Part shown: positions 26,659-34,523 of the stretch, one piece after another
Numbering within the stretch: the first letter of the stretch is position 1
Layout: each line of letters starts with the position of its first letter
Assembly: GCF_947241125.1 (NCBI RefSeq)
Contig: NZ_OX365700.1
Location: forward strand, 4,560,461 to 4,624,460
Length of the DNA: 64,000 nucleotides
From: Nitrospira tepida
GTDB taxonomy: Bacteria > Nitrospirota > Nitrospiria > Nitrospirales > Nitrospiraceae
Direction of reading: 5' to 3'
Notes under the pieces: generated by a model
Told to the model about the DNA's origin: nothing
What the model saw: the letters and a program-made list of their open reading frames with translations, nothing else
The model's database searches: none
Position numbers and translations under genes: made by a program

Positions 26659-27437
26659 ACCCGGCGCAACTGGAACGGCTCCGTGAACAGCTGACGCGGC
26701 TGCGGCTCCTGAAGAGCCGCGAGCGGCTCGACGCCCTCTTACAGGAGGCGGCGGCCAAGGACCTGTCGTATGCGGACTTCCTCGATCAGGTCCTCAGTGA
26801 AGAAGTGACCGCCAAAGCGGAGAAGAACATTACGATGCGCACCAGTCTCGCGCGGTTTCCGTTTGTGAAGAGTCTGGAGGTCTTCGACTTCGCCTACCAG
26901 CCGTCGCTGGATAAGAAGCAGATCCAGCAAGTGGCCACCTGCCACTTCATCGAGCACGGCGAGAATCTCGTGATCTTGGGGCCGCCCGGGGTCGGCAAAA
27001 GCCACCTGGCCATCGGGCTGGGGCTCAAAGCGATCGAGCGAGGCTATCGGGTGTTGTTCACGACGGCCGCCGCCATGATCGCCACACTGACTCGAGCCCT
27101 GACGGAGAATCGGCTGGAGGACAAGCTGAAGCTCTACACGATCCCGCGGTTACTGATCATCGATGAGATCGGCTATCTGCCCATTGACCGCACCGGGGCC
27201 AACTTGTTTTTCCAACTCATCTCGCGTCGCTACGAGAAGGGGCCGATGATTCTCACCAGTAACCAGAGTTTCGGGGCCTGGGGGGAGGTCTTCGGGGACC
27301 GGGTGCTGGCGACCGCGATCCTGGATCGGGTCCTGCACCACGCCATCACCATCAATATCCGTGGTCATTCGTACCGGCTCAAGGAGAAACTTAAAGCCGG
27401 TTTGGTGCGCGTCGAAGAAGCCGCCACGACCACGTAA
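26655..27437 (+). CDS. istB: IS21-family helper ATPase IstB
   Basis: 260 aa. An AAA+ ATPase of the DnaC/IstB type that selects target DNA for IstA. Walker A is ILGPPGVGKSHLAIGLGLKA, Walker B LLIIDEIGYLPIDRTGANLF, sensor 1 GPMILTSNQSFGAWGEVFGD, and an arginine-rich C-terminus RGHSYRLKEKL. Length and motif order are complete. It starts inside the istA stop. Confidence 0.94.
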   Translation: MNPAQLERLREQLTRLRLLKSRERLDALLQEAAAKDLSYADFLDQVLSEEVTAKAEKNITMRTSLARFPFVKSLEVFDFAYQPSLDKKQIQQVATCHFIEHGENLVILGPPGVGKSHLAIGLGLKAIERGYRVLFTTAAAMIATLTRALTENRLEDKLKLYTIPRLLIIDEIGYLPIDRTGANLFFQLISRRYEKGPMILTSNQSFGAWGEVFGDRVLATAILDRVLHHAITINIRGHSYRLKEKLKAGLVRVEEAATTT

Positions 27438-27493
27438 CCAGGGTGGGGAGTTTTCGATGACCATAACTGGGGAAATTTGGGTGACCCTTGACA

Positions 27494-27500
27494 GGCTCCC
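27494..27500. repeat. target-site duplication, right copy (GGCTCCC)
   Basis: Second copy of the 7-bp duplication made on IS21 insertion. Deleting one copy plus the IS restores the outer transposase frame. Confidence 0.85.
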
Positions 27501-27756
27501 CATACGTCGGCCGTCGCCGGATCACCCGGCGCACGGGCGGCCGAGGTGGGGCCGCTCGGCTCAGCAACCCAATCGCATACTTGCGATGATATCGACAGAC
27601 TCGTGTCACTTCGTCCAGGAGGGCCGATCGCTCGCGGCGCCCCGCCCGCTGATACCGCTGCCACATCACCCGCAGATACTCGTGCTTCGACCGTCGCGCC
27701 ATCCCCGCTGCCTCCATCCTCCCCCTCCTTCTGGCCCGCCCCATGCGGACTCGGAG

Positions 27757-27803
27757 GGTAAGATTGACAAATGACGCAACGATCGGTCGCTCGGTAAGAT
27801 TTT
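27757..27803. repeat. right inverted repeat of outer IS
   Basis: Reverse-complement partner of 24002-24048. It lies 61 bp before the start of the ECF sigma gene, so it may influence that promoter. Confidence 0.8.
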
Positions 27804-27863
27804 AGATGACTCAATACGGCGGCTTGACACTCGCGAAATCGGCTCTTTAGACTCGACCCCCTC

Positions 27864-28523
27864 ATGGCCCGCCAAGCCGCGACTCAGCCTCAGACCGGCT
27901 CGCCCGAGACCCAACGGGACGGCCATGCACGCCTGTCCTTCGACGACCTCTACCGAGACCATGTCGATCGCATCTTCCGCTATGCCCAGCGCCTGTGCGG
28001 CGAGCCGGAGGCGGCCAAGGATCTCGTCCAGGACACGTTTCTGAACGCCTATCGCGGCTACAAGGATTTTCGCGGAGAATCCCAGGTCTCCACCTGGCTC
28101 TACACGATTGCGTCCCGCGCCTGCCAGCGGCTGCGCCGCAAGCGCAAAGGCCAGCCCGATCACGAGTTGTCCCTGGAGGAATTCATTCCAAGCACCGATG
28201 GGGAACTCCGTCTTCAGATCCCGGTGGAGGGCCTCACCCCCGAAGAGGCGCTGGCCAACAAGCAGCTTCGCCGCGCGTTGGACCAGGCGATCGGCCGGCT
28301 GCCTCCGAAATATCGCATGGTCCTGGTCCTGCGGGACATGGAAGGGCTCAGCGCCAAGGAAGTGGGGGCCGTGATGGGCCTCAACGAGCGGGCCGTGAAA
28401 TCCCGCCTCCATCGCGCGCGCCTGTTCGTCCGGCGCGAGCTGAGCGCGCGGGGCGTCGGGGCGCCCCTGACACCGGAACATCATCACGACCACACAGAGG
28501 AGCCGGACTCGGGTATAATGTAG
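27864..28523 (+). CDS. ECF-family RNA polymerase sigma factor
   Basis: 219 aa. Region 2 is RLSFDDLYRDHVDRIFRYAQ then CGEPEAAKDLVQDTFLNAYR and FRGESQVSTWLYTIASRAC (residues 24-95). Region 4 is LDQAIGRLPPKYRMVLVLRD then GLSAKEVGAVMGLNERAVKS and RLHRARLFVRREL (about residues 137-190). It begins a five-gene operon with an anti-sigma zinc-finger protein 9 nt downstream. It likely responds to redox or envelope stress and drives its own operon, which encodes electron-transfer proteins. The 35-residue histidine-rich tail is unusual. An IS end lies 61 bp upstream. Confidence 0.92.
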   Translation: MARQAATQPQTGSPETQRDGHARLSFDDLYRDHVDRIFRYAQRLCGEPEAAKDLVQDTFLNAYRGYKDFRGESQVSTWLYTIASRACQRLRRKRKGQPDHELSLEEFIPSTDGELRLQIPVEGLTPEEALANKQLRRALDQAIGRLPPKYRMVLVLRDMEGLSAKEVGAVMGLNERAVKSRLHRARLFVRRELSARGVGAPLTPEHHHDHTEEPDSGIM

Positions 28524-28532
28524 AGGTTTTCC

Positions 28533-28844
28533 ATGGCACAGGCACGAGCACGCAACCATTCTTCTGCTTCGCGGCGGTCCGGGCGGGCGAGCCGGTCCCG
28601 AAAAAACAAGGCCCATTGTCTCCACATCCTGCGGCAGTTATCCGATTATCTCGACGACGAGCTGGCGCAGGACGTGTGCACTGAAATCCGCCGGCATCTC
28701 GGCGCCTGTCCCAACTGCGAAATCTTCGTCACCTCGTTGCGCCAGACCATTTCCCTCTGCCGCCAGGTCGCCCCAAAACCCCTGTCCGTCTCCGCCAAGG
28801 CCCACCTCCGCCACCAGATCATGCAGGCGGCCGGCATTCGGTAG
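28533..28844 (+). CDS. zinc-finger anti-sigma factor
   Basis: 103 aa. A basic 28-residue N-terminus is followed by a zf-HC2 domain: HILRQLSDYLDDELAQD, then the H-x3-C-x2-C motif RRHLGACPNCEIF and a helix RQTISLCRQ. Zinc-binding anti-sigma domains of this type hold the sigma factor inactive until a thiol or metal signal releases it. It has no membrane helix, so it is a soluble regulator. It lies directly downstream of the ECF sigma gene, its presumed partner. Confidence 0.85.
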   Translation: MAQARARNHSSASRRSGRASRSRKNKAHCLHILRQLSDYLDDELAQDVCTEIRRHLGACPNCEIFVTSLRQTISLCRQVAPKPLSVSAKAHLRHQIMQAAGIR

Positions 28845-28943
28845 AGTCCCGTCCATCCGCTCGTTCCTGCCCCCGCTTCCCGGCCTCGATGCGGTGAACC
28901 GCTCTCCACCGCTCTCCTCGGAACATGTTAAGATGAGGGACGG

Positions 28944-29402
28944 ATGTTTTCCTTCCATCGTCCAACCGCCCGGGCACACATGGTCTTTCTCGCTGCGGGA
29001 TGGAGTGTCGCCGTTTTGGCAGGGGCCGTGCTCACACGAACGCCCCTGAACGTGTCCGCCTCCGTCGACCAGACCCCCGTGGTGATTACGATCAAGGCCC
29101 GTCAATTTCATCCTCCCCTCGTCACGCTCCGAGTCGGGCAGCCGGCTACGCTCGTGTTCGAAAATCTCGACACGGAACTCCATTCGTTCGTCCCGAAAGA
29201 TCTCCTGCGCGGCGTGAACCTGAATGTGGGCGGCAACGGCGCCCCTGAATTCGGGGAGGAAGGCTTTAAACGGGTGATCATTCCGCCGGAAGGCCGGGCG
29301 GAGATTCGCTTCACGCCCCTGCGTCCAGGCGAGTTCGGCTATATCTGCGACATGCCGGGGCATCAGATGCGTGCGCAAATTGTTGTGGAGCAGGAACCAT
29401 GA
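28944..29402 (+). CDS. membrane-anchored cupredoxin-domain protein
   Basis: 152 aa. An N-terminal membrane or signal segment (about residues 13-31) precedes a cupredoxin domain: VVITIKARQFHPPLVTLRVG, LVFENLDTELHSFVP with the histidine ligand, and GEFGYICDMPGHQMRAQIVV with Cys, His and Met ligands of a type 1 copper site. It probably carries electrons or copper outside the inner membrane. The stop overlaps the next gene by 4 nt. In the ECF operon, together with a cytochrome c. Confidence 0.87.
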   Translation: MFSFHRPTARAHMVFLAAGWSVAVLAGAVLTRTPLNVSASVDQTPVVITIKARQFHPPLVTLRVGQPATLVFENLDTELHSFVPKDLLRGVNLNVGGNGAPEFGEEGFKRVIIPPEGRAEIRFTPLRPGEFGYICDMPGHQMRAQIVVEQEP

Positions 29403-29920
29403 ACGGTGACGTCCCCTCTCAACCGGAACGGATATTGTGGGAAGGCCATACCTCCTGGATGGACCAGGCGATCCTGTTCATCTTCATGGCCGCCGCGGCC
29501 GTCCGGGCCGCCGTCGCCCTCCAAGCTCAGCAGTGGGGCACGGCCGCGCTGTATTGCTCGGCCGTCGGGTTGTTTCTCGGCATTGCCGCCTGGTTTCACT
29601 ACGCACATTACTATCGCATCACCTCGTCCCGCATCCTCGTTCTGTTCGGCCCCTTCGCCCACTTCGGATTGAACCGACGGGTGGTGAAGGAATTCCATTT
29701 GAAGGACGTGACCGACATTTACGTCCGGTACGAGCTGCTCAACCGCTGGTTCGATCTCGGCAAGCTCGAAATCACCAATAGCCTCACCGAGGACTATCTG
29801 GTGATCCGCGGCGTCCCGAACCCGGAGGACCTCAAAGCGCAGCTCGACCGGTGGGTGCGCGCGCAACGCAACCCATGGGGTCCGGTGCCAGCCCAGGGTA
29901 CACCCGACCATGCTCGGTAA
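29399..29920 (+). CDS. PH-domain (bacterial PH_2) membrane protein
   Basis: 173 aa. Two membrane helices (about residues 24-42 and 47-68) are followed by a YdbT/YdbS-like PH domain: YYRITSSRILVLFGPFAHFG, then VVKEFHLKDVTDIYVRYELL and GKLEITNSLTEDYLVIRGVP. Such proteins are membrane-bound with poorly known function. The sequence WEGHTSWMDQAI near the start is typical of bacterial PH-domain membrane proteins. It overlaps the cupredoxin gene (ATGA) and the cytochrome gene by 11 nt, so the operon is tightly packed. Confidence 0.8.
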   Translation: MNGDVPSQPERILWEGHTSWMDQAILFIFMAAAAVRAAVALQAQQWGTAALYCSAVGLFLGIAAWFHYAHYYRITSSRILVLFGPFAHFGLNRRVVKEFHLKDVTDIYVRYELLNRWFDLGKLEITNSLTEDYLVIRGVPNPEDLKAQLDRWVRAQRNPWGPVPAQGTPDHAR

Positions 29921-30341
29921 CGGCAGGGTCCCGGGCGGACCGACCTTCATCATCGTCTTCCTCGTGGGCCTGGCTGGATTGGCGCTGCCGAGCATCGCGT
30001 CCCATTCCGTTTCGGCTCCGCTCGGCTCTCCGGATCGAGGCCGCGCCATTTATCTCACGCACTGCCTGTCCTGCCACGGACTCACCGGAAACGGCGACGG
30101 AGTCGAGGCGCCCTACCTCTCGCCCCGCCCCGCGAGCCTGATTTCCGCCGGCACCTCGGCCAAGTCCGACAAGGAACTGCTCCAGATCATCGACCAGGGC
30201 AAGCCGCATACGGCCATGCGCGCCTGGAATGGCCTGCTGACCGACGAAGAACAGCGCGATGTCTTGGCCTATATCCGATCCCTGATCCAGTTCCGTCCCC
30301 CTTCCCCCGACCGACCGCCTCCGGCCGAGCCCGGCCGCTGA
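29910..30341 (+). CDS. class I c-type cytochrome
   Basis: 143 aa. A signal or anchor segment (residues about 9-25) precedes a single heme-binding CXXCH (ITHCLSCHGLTGNGDGVEAP, residues about 48-52), with a distal methionine candidate in KPHTAMRAWNGLLTDEEQRD followed by VLAYIRSL, the standard mono-heme cytochrome c pattern. The protein acts in the periplasm, probably passing electrons to or from the cupredoxin of the same operon. The C-terminus is proline-rich. Confidence 0.92.
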   Translation: MLGNGRVPGGPTFIIVFLVGLAGLALPSIASHSVSAPLGSPDRGRAIYLTHCLSCHGLTGNGDGVEAPYLSPRPASLISAGTSAKSDKELLQIIDQGKPHTAMRAWNGLLTDEEQRDVLAYIRSLIQFRPPSPDRPPPAEPGR

Positions 30342-30441
30342 TCGCGGCATCCGCCCCTTCCACATGCAAGGGACCGCATGCTAGAGTGTGGTCTTTGGTG
30401 TCAACATCTTTGTCATCTCCTCGACATTCCATAGGTGCATC

Positions 30442-32199
30442 ATGACTTACAGACCCGACGTTGTTCATGATGGTGTATTTCGTGGCTGCCGGCTTCTGAC
30501 CGCGATTCTGCTGGGCTTGATGATGGTGGGCGCGGCCGCGAGCCCGGCCTGGTCCGCCCCTGCAAGCCAGAAGAAAACCCGCAAACCTCCGGCCCCCTCG
30601 GCAGCCGGCAAGGCCGCGATGGACTACGCCCTCGCCATTTCATCCGGGGATCAGACGAAATTTGGCCAACTCGACTTTGCCTGCCAATACCGCATGGTCG
30701 AGCAGCAGGGGACATTGAAGAAGTTCCCTCCGGCAACAGATGGGATCTATGCCGACTGTTGGAAGCGCCTCAAGGAGGCCGTCGAGCCGGCGATCTGGAA
30801 GACCGATGAGGGCATGGATACGATCTGGCCCGGTCCCGGACGGCTGGTCTTCTTTACCGAACCGCTCGAATCCTATCAGGCCGCCGCGGCCGTGATGGAT
30901 CTGCTCGGCCAATCGCCGCCCGGCACCGGCCTCACGTTGTCGATCGAGCGGCAGCAGACGATCCCGAACGCGTCGTTTCCAGCCGGGAAGAACCGCAAGC
31001 TGGCCGGCGTCCCGACCTCCCTCGTTCAACTGCGCGTGGCCTATAAGGACATGCTCACCTCGCCGGTGACCTTCGCCAAAGGGGCCTATCGGTTCCGATC
31101 GACGATCCACCGCCCCCGCGTCCCCGTCAAATCCGTGGCCGTGCAGTTCGTGGTGATGACGGGCCTCAAGCGCCTGGGCTATCCAAGCGACGCCGCGGTC
31201 CTCAGCGTGCCCGTGTCCGTGCTCTCGGACGCGGGCGACCTCCCGCAGACCGGCGAGCTTCCGAGCGAGGCCATCCCCTTCTCGACCGAGACCAGCCATG
31301 TGTTGGCGGACTCCGCCACCATCTGGCAGCCGTCCGACGGCTCCGGCCTGTTGATCGCCGCCGTGGCCAGATCGCGGCATTTCCCGGACTTGCGGGATCG
31401 GATTGCGCTCCTGAATCGCGTCCTCCTGATCGACGAAGCACAACCGGAAGCGCTCACCGCAATGACGAACGATCTTTACGGCCGGGTCTTGACCACGGGC
31501 GATGCCGTGCCTTCCGTGCCGTTCAAGGATGCCATGCTCGCGAAACGGGTGAGCGAGCTGTCCTGGAACTGGTATGCGCAAAACTTCCGTCTGGACCTGT
31601 CCAACAACATGGAAATGGGCGGCCTCGCGGAGCCGACCGCCGGGGATTTTCTCTACCGCATGATTCCCGCGATGGAGACCCTTTCCAAAGTCCGGCCCAA
31701 GGACTTGGATAACCGCCTTCACCTCGGGATCGCCTACCGGTGGAACAACGACCAACTGCGCGCCATCCAGACGCATGAAGCGCTGGTGAACGACCTGGCT
31801 CAAGCCCGCCCCGGCCAGCGCGCGCGCGCGCTGATCGAGTTGGCCTGGTCGCGCATCCACAAAGTGTCGTGGAATCGGTTTCTCAACGACCCCGACATCA
31901 ATCAGGCCTACCGCGAAGCCGAGGAGGCGTTCCGGCTCACCGACGACCCGCTGGACAAGTTCACGGCCGCCTATACGATGGCTTACAGCCAACTCTACAT
32001 GGCGGAGCGCGATCCCAAGCTGATGCTGGCGAACCTCACCCAGGCCAAGCAGTTCTTTGAGCTCACGCCCGGCGCCACGCCGCAAGTCTGGAGCTATCTG
32101 CTGAACCGTGACAGCCTGAGGGCCCTGCTTGACGCAGACCCGACCTTCCTGCCCCTGCTGACGGCCATGGAGGCGAAACCGGAGCCCAAAAAAGACTGA
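30442..32199 (+). CDS. large secreted protein, TPR-like C-terminal half
   Basis: 585 aa from ATG 30442; the frame is open from 30388, but this ATG opens the signal peptide (hydrophobic core LLTAILLGLMMVGAAASPAW, cut near SA). No known family. The N-terminal half contains SSLVQLRVAYKDMLTSP-like strands (TSLVQLRVAYKDMLTSPVTF). The C-terminal half (about residues 400-570) is helical, with repeats such as RLHLGIAYRWNNDQLRAIQT and RALIELAWSRIHKVSWNRFL, resembling tetratricopeptide repeats. It could be a periplasmic scaffold. It follows the ECF operon by 100 nt and may be controlled separately. Confidence 0.55.
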   Translation: MTYRPDVVHDGVFRGCRLLTAILLGLMMVGAAASPAWSAPASQKKTRKPPAPSAAGKAAMDYALAISSGDQTKFGQLDFACQYRMVEQQGTLKKFPPATDGIYADCWKRLKEAVEPAIWKTDEGMDTIWPGPGRLVFFTEPLESYQAAAAVMDLLGQSPPGTGLTLSIERQQTIPNASFPAGKNRKLAGVPTSLVQLRVAYKDMLTSPVTFAKGAYRFRSTIHRPRVPVKSVAVQFVVMTGLKRLGYPSDAAVLSVPVSVLSDAGDLPQTGELPSEAIPFSTETSHVLADSATIWQPSDGSGLLIAAVARSRHFPDLRDRIALLNRVLLIDEAQPEALTAMTNDLYGRVLTTGDAVPSVPFKDAMLAKRVSELSWNWYAQNFRLDLSNNMEMGGLAEPTAGDFLYRMIPAMETLSKVRPKDLDNRLHLGIAYRWNNDQLRAIQTHEALVNDLAQARPGQRARALIELAWSRIHKVSWNRFLNDPDINQAYREAEEAFRLTDDPLDKFTAAYTMAYSQLYMAERDPKLMLANLTQAKQFFELTPGATPQVWSYLLNRDSLRALLDADPTFLPLLTAMEAKPEPKKD

Positions 32200-32657
32200 C
32201 GGCCGCGCAAGCCAACGACGAGGATCGAGAATGTTGCCAACCAGCGACTACGCGGCCACAAGTCCGACTTCTCCGCTGAAACCCTTCTCATTCGCCGGAC
32301 GATCGGTTGAGTCTCGCGATGTGCCGATCCGCATCCGCTGCGGCGGACCTGTCAGTTCGTCATCGATTTTTGAACCTCGGAGATAAGACAACAGGCTTCA
32401 GACGCGACGCTCCTTCTCCGTCTCTCTCGTGCCCCACGATTGACGGTCCGACAGCCGTTCACCCTTGTCGCTGTCCCAAACCTTAAGCCCTTCCACCCCC
32501 GATTACGGTTTCATCAAAACGCATCCGGCCTGGCTTCCGCTTCCGCCCGAAGTGTTGACGGGCGCGCCGCTCGCCGCTAGACTGAGGGCACATTCGCTCG
32601 TACAGGTGATGGAGTTCACCGGAACCGTCCTTGGTCCGTCGGGATCGGGGACTGATA

Positions 32658-32731
32658 ACTCCTACCGCTCGGTAGGAGGTGTGTCTCGGCAATCAACTCC
32701 TACCGGCGCAGGCCGGTAGGAGTTTTTTTTT
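32658..32731 (+). terminator. tandem hairpins ending in a rho-independent terminator; attenuator-like leader
   Basis: Hairpin 1 pairs CTCCTACC with GGTAGGAG across a 4-nt loop (32659-32678). Hairpin 2 pairs AACTCCTACCGGC with GCCGGTAGGAGTT (32695-32724) and is followed by an unbroken T run to 32731. The right arm of hairpin 1 is also complementary to the left arm of hairpin 2, so a third, mutually exclusive pairing is possible. The terminator ends 16 bp before an ABC transporter gene, which would make it a transcription attenuator. The rest of 32200-32657 shows no gene. Confidence 0.75.
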
Positions 32732-32746
32732 GAGGCGGGCCGGTCG

Positions 32747-34447
32747 ATGTCGATGATGGAACCGCAGTATGCCCTGACCCACGTCATCCGGGACATGTGG
32801 CAGCACCTGAGCCGGCTGGTGTCGCTCGAGCGCCGCATTCTCTGGATCATCGGCAGCTACGCCGTGGCCATCGGCCTCCTGTTTCTCTGCGTCCCGATCG
32901 CGGTGCAGGAATTGGTCAGCACCTTTTCGTTCGCCATGGAACCGCGGATGGTCTTGACCTTGGCGGCGATGGTCCTGGTCGCGCTGCTCGGCGTGGCCTA
33001 TTTCCGGGAGCGCCAGGCCCGCGCGGTCGAGACCTTGCAACAGCGGGTCTATGCCAGGATCACGTTGGCCTTCGCCGAGCAGCTCCCGCTGATCAACGAC
33101 GACACCTTCGTCCCCCAACATGCGAACCGATTCTTTGAAGCGGAGCTGCTCACGCGCGCCCTGGTGGCCATGGTCGCGGACCTCTTCAACGTGGCGGTCG
33201 CAGGCACGATCGCGGTCGGCATGCTGACGTTCTTCAGCCCGTTCTTCTTGGTCTACCTCGGCGTGCTGCTGGTCGGTTTCGTCGCGCTGCTCGTGCTGTT
33301 CGGACGGGGCGGTTTCCAAGTCACGCTCAAGATGTCGCAGCTCAACTACCAGCTCTTCAACTGGATGCAGAACCTCGCGTTGAACCTGCCGCACCTGCGG
33401 GCCGTCGCCAGCCAGGACTTTGTCATGGCCCGCACGGACGACCTGCTCCTGCCCTACGTCCGCACGAGACAGGCGCGATCGGATGCCTTGACCGGGCGGC
33501 AGTACAAGGCCACGGCCGTCTGGCAGGCGTTCGGCCACAGCGGCATGATCGTGACGGCCGGGCTCCTGGTCGTGGACGGCCAGATTACCGTCGGCCAGTT
33601 CGCGGGGGCCGAGGTCCTCGTCGGCAATCTCCTGCTGCATATGGATACCTTCGCCCGCCGCATGGTGGCGATCTTCTTCATGTTCACCTCGATGCGGGAG
33701 CTCGCCGGCTTCTTTGCGCTGCCGAAAGCGACCGGCGAGGCGCACCTCCTGTCCCCCTCTCTGCTCACGGGCGCGAGAGGAGTGCGGCTCACCTGCCGCC
33801 AGGTATCCTTCGCCTACCCGGGATCGGCCCCGTTGTTCGAGGAGTTGGATTTCGACGTCGCGCCCGGAGAAAAGATGGCGATCCTCTGCCAGACGAGCAC
33901 GGCCAAGACGGCCCTCGCCAAGGTCCTGGCCGGCCTTTATCAACCGACGGCCGGGACCGTTCGCTACAATGACGTCAATCTGGTCGAGACCGACCAGGAC
34001 TCGATCAATCGCTGCCGCGCATTGATGTTGGACTCCCTTCCCACGCTCCTCGACGGCACCCTCGAAGACAACATCACGGTCGGCCGGCCTGGCATCACCT
34101 ATCAGGACCTGACCTGGGCCATTGCGTTTGCGGAGCTTGAGGAGGAGGTCGATGCTCTGCCGCAGGGGATCAAGACCGTCGTGTCCGGCCACGGCAAGAC
34201 CTTTACCCTCAGCCAGACCCTGCGGATTCTGCTGGCTCGGGCCATCGTGACCAGGCCGCAACTCCTGATCTTCGACGGAACGTTGCACAGCATGCCGCTT
34301 CCGACCAGAGAGGTCCTGCTGCGCCGCCTCTGCGCCAAGGACGAGCCCTGGTCCGTGGTCTTCGCCTCGAACGACCCGTCCTTCATCGCCCATGTCGATC
34401 GGCACATCCGCCTGCCCGATCGGTCTGCGCGAACGCCGCTGCTGTGA
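32747..34447 (+). CDS. ABC transporter with degenerate ATPase domain
   Basis: 566 aa; ATG 32747, with 32753 and 32756 as alternatives. The N-terminal half has about six membrane helices (for example WIIGSYAVAIGLLFLCVPIA). The C-terminal half follows an ABC ATPase fold, but the motifs are altered. The Walker A position reads MAILCQTSTAKTALAKVLAG, lacking the G-x-x-G-x-G frame but keeping the lysine. The signature is TLSQTLRILLARAI without the LSGGQ core. Walker B is QLLIFDGTLHSM, with the catalytic glutamate replaced by glycine, and the switch histidine is replaced (FASNDPSF). It resembles exporters of the peptidase/toxin type but probably cannot hydrolyse ATP normally. No partner ATPase or HlyD gene is adjacent. 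Confidence 0.75.
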   Translation: MSMMEPQYALTHVIRDMWQHLSRLVSLERRILWIIGSYAVAIGLLFLCVPIAVQELVSTFSFAMEPRMVLTLAAMVLVALLGVAYFRERQARAVETLQQRVYARITLAFAEQLPLINDDTFVPQHANRFFEAELLTRALVAMVADLFNVAVAGTIAVGMLTFFSPFFLVYLGVLLVGFVALLVLFGRGGFQVTLKMSQLNYQLFNWMQNLALNLPHLRAVASQDFVMARTDDLLLPYVRTRQARSDALTGRQYKATAVWQAFGHSGMIVTAGLLVVDGQITVGQFAGAEVLVGNLLLHMDTFARRMVAIFFMFTSMRELAGFFALPKATGEAHLLSPSLLTGARGVRLTCRQVSFAYPGSAPLFEELDFDVAPGEKMAILCQTSTAKTALAKVLAGLYQPTAGTVRYNDVNLVETDQDSINRCRALMLDSLPTLLDGTLEDNITVGRPGITYQDLTWAIAFAELEEEVDALPQGIKTVVSGHGKTFTLSQTLRILLARAIVTRPQLLIFDGTLHSMPLPTREVLLRRLCAKDEPWSVVFASNDPSFIAHVDRHIRLPDRSARTPLL

Positions 34448-34523
34448 CGAGCGCATGCAGCCGGTCCGGCAATGTGTGAACCGGCGGCGGCTTTCGACTT
34501 GGAAAAGGAATGTGGGTTAGGAC

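Larger units (their letters stand above)
25246..27493 (+). mobile_element. complete IS21-family insertion sequence
   Basis: The ends are inverted repeats beginning TGTCA (left, TGTCAGCGGTCATCCAATAA; right read outward, TGTCAAGGGTCACCCAAATT) and both continue to a CCCCA-rich block. Inside are istA and istB on the plus strand. Flanking 7-bp direct repeats GGCTCCC (25239-25245 and 27494-27500) are the target duplication. About 2.25 kb, all parts intact, so probably recent and possibly active. Confidence 0.92.
24167..27702 (-). pseudogene. integrase-type (DDE) transposase, split by IS21
   Basis: The N-terminal part (27702 down to 27494) reads MARRSKHEYLRVMWQRYQRA through VCRYHRKYAIGLLSR to RRPTYGEP. 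The C-terminal part (25245 down to 24167) continues EPVIRLLAEIWAASGYLCGQ and contains an rve-type catalytic core: EIDLVSHAG (D), RGVDSDNGSEF (D) and KKDDNAHVEQKNW (E). Removing 25246-27500 (the IS21 element plus one 7-bp target duplication) joins the halves exactly in frame at TYGEP-VIRLL, restoring about 426 codons. Proteins of this type are usually filed as unclassified (ISNCY-like) integrase-domain transposases. Broken here, so the outer element cannot move by itself. Confidence 0.85.
24002..27803. mobile_element. outer insertion sequence with 47-bp inverted repeats, interrupted by an IS21 element
   Basis: The left end 24002-24048 (AAAATCTTACC...) and right end 27757-27803 are imperfect inverted repeats, each containing the motif AATCTTACC at both borders. 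The element carries one transposase gene on the minus strand, split by the IS21-family insertion. Without the insertion it would be about 1.55 kb. No convincing target-site duplication is seen outside the ends. It separates the secreted-protein gene from the ECF sigma gene. Confidence 0.8.

Noticed and set aside
32693-34456. 587-aa open frame antisense to the ABC transporter gene
   Set aside because: Low-complexity Arg/Gly/Asp/His composition typical of antisense frames in GC-rich genes. The plus-strand protein has clear membrane helices and an ABC fold.
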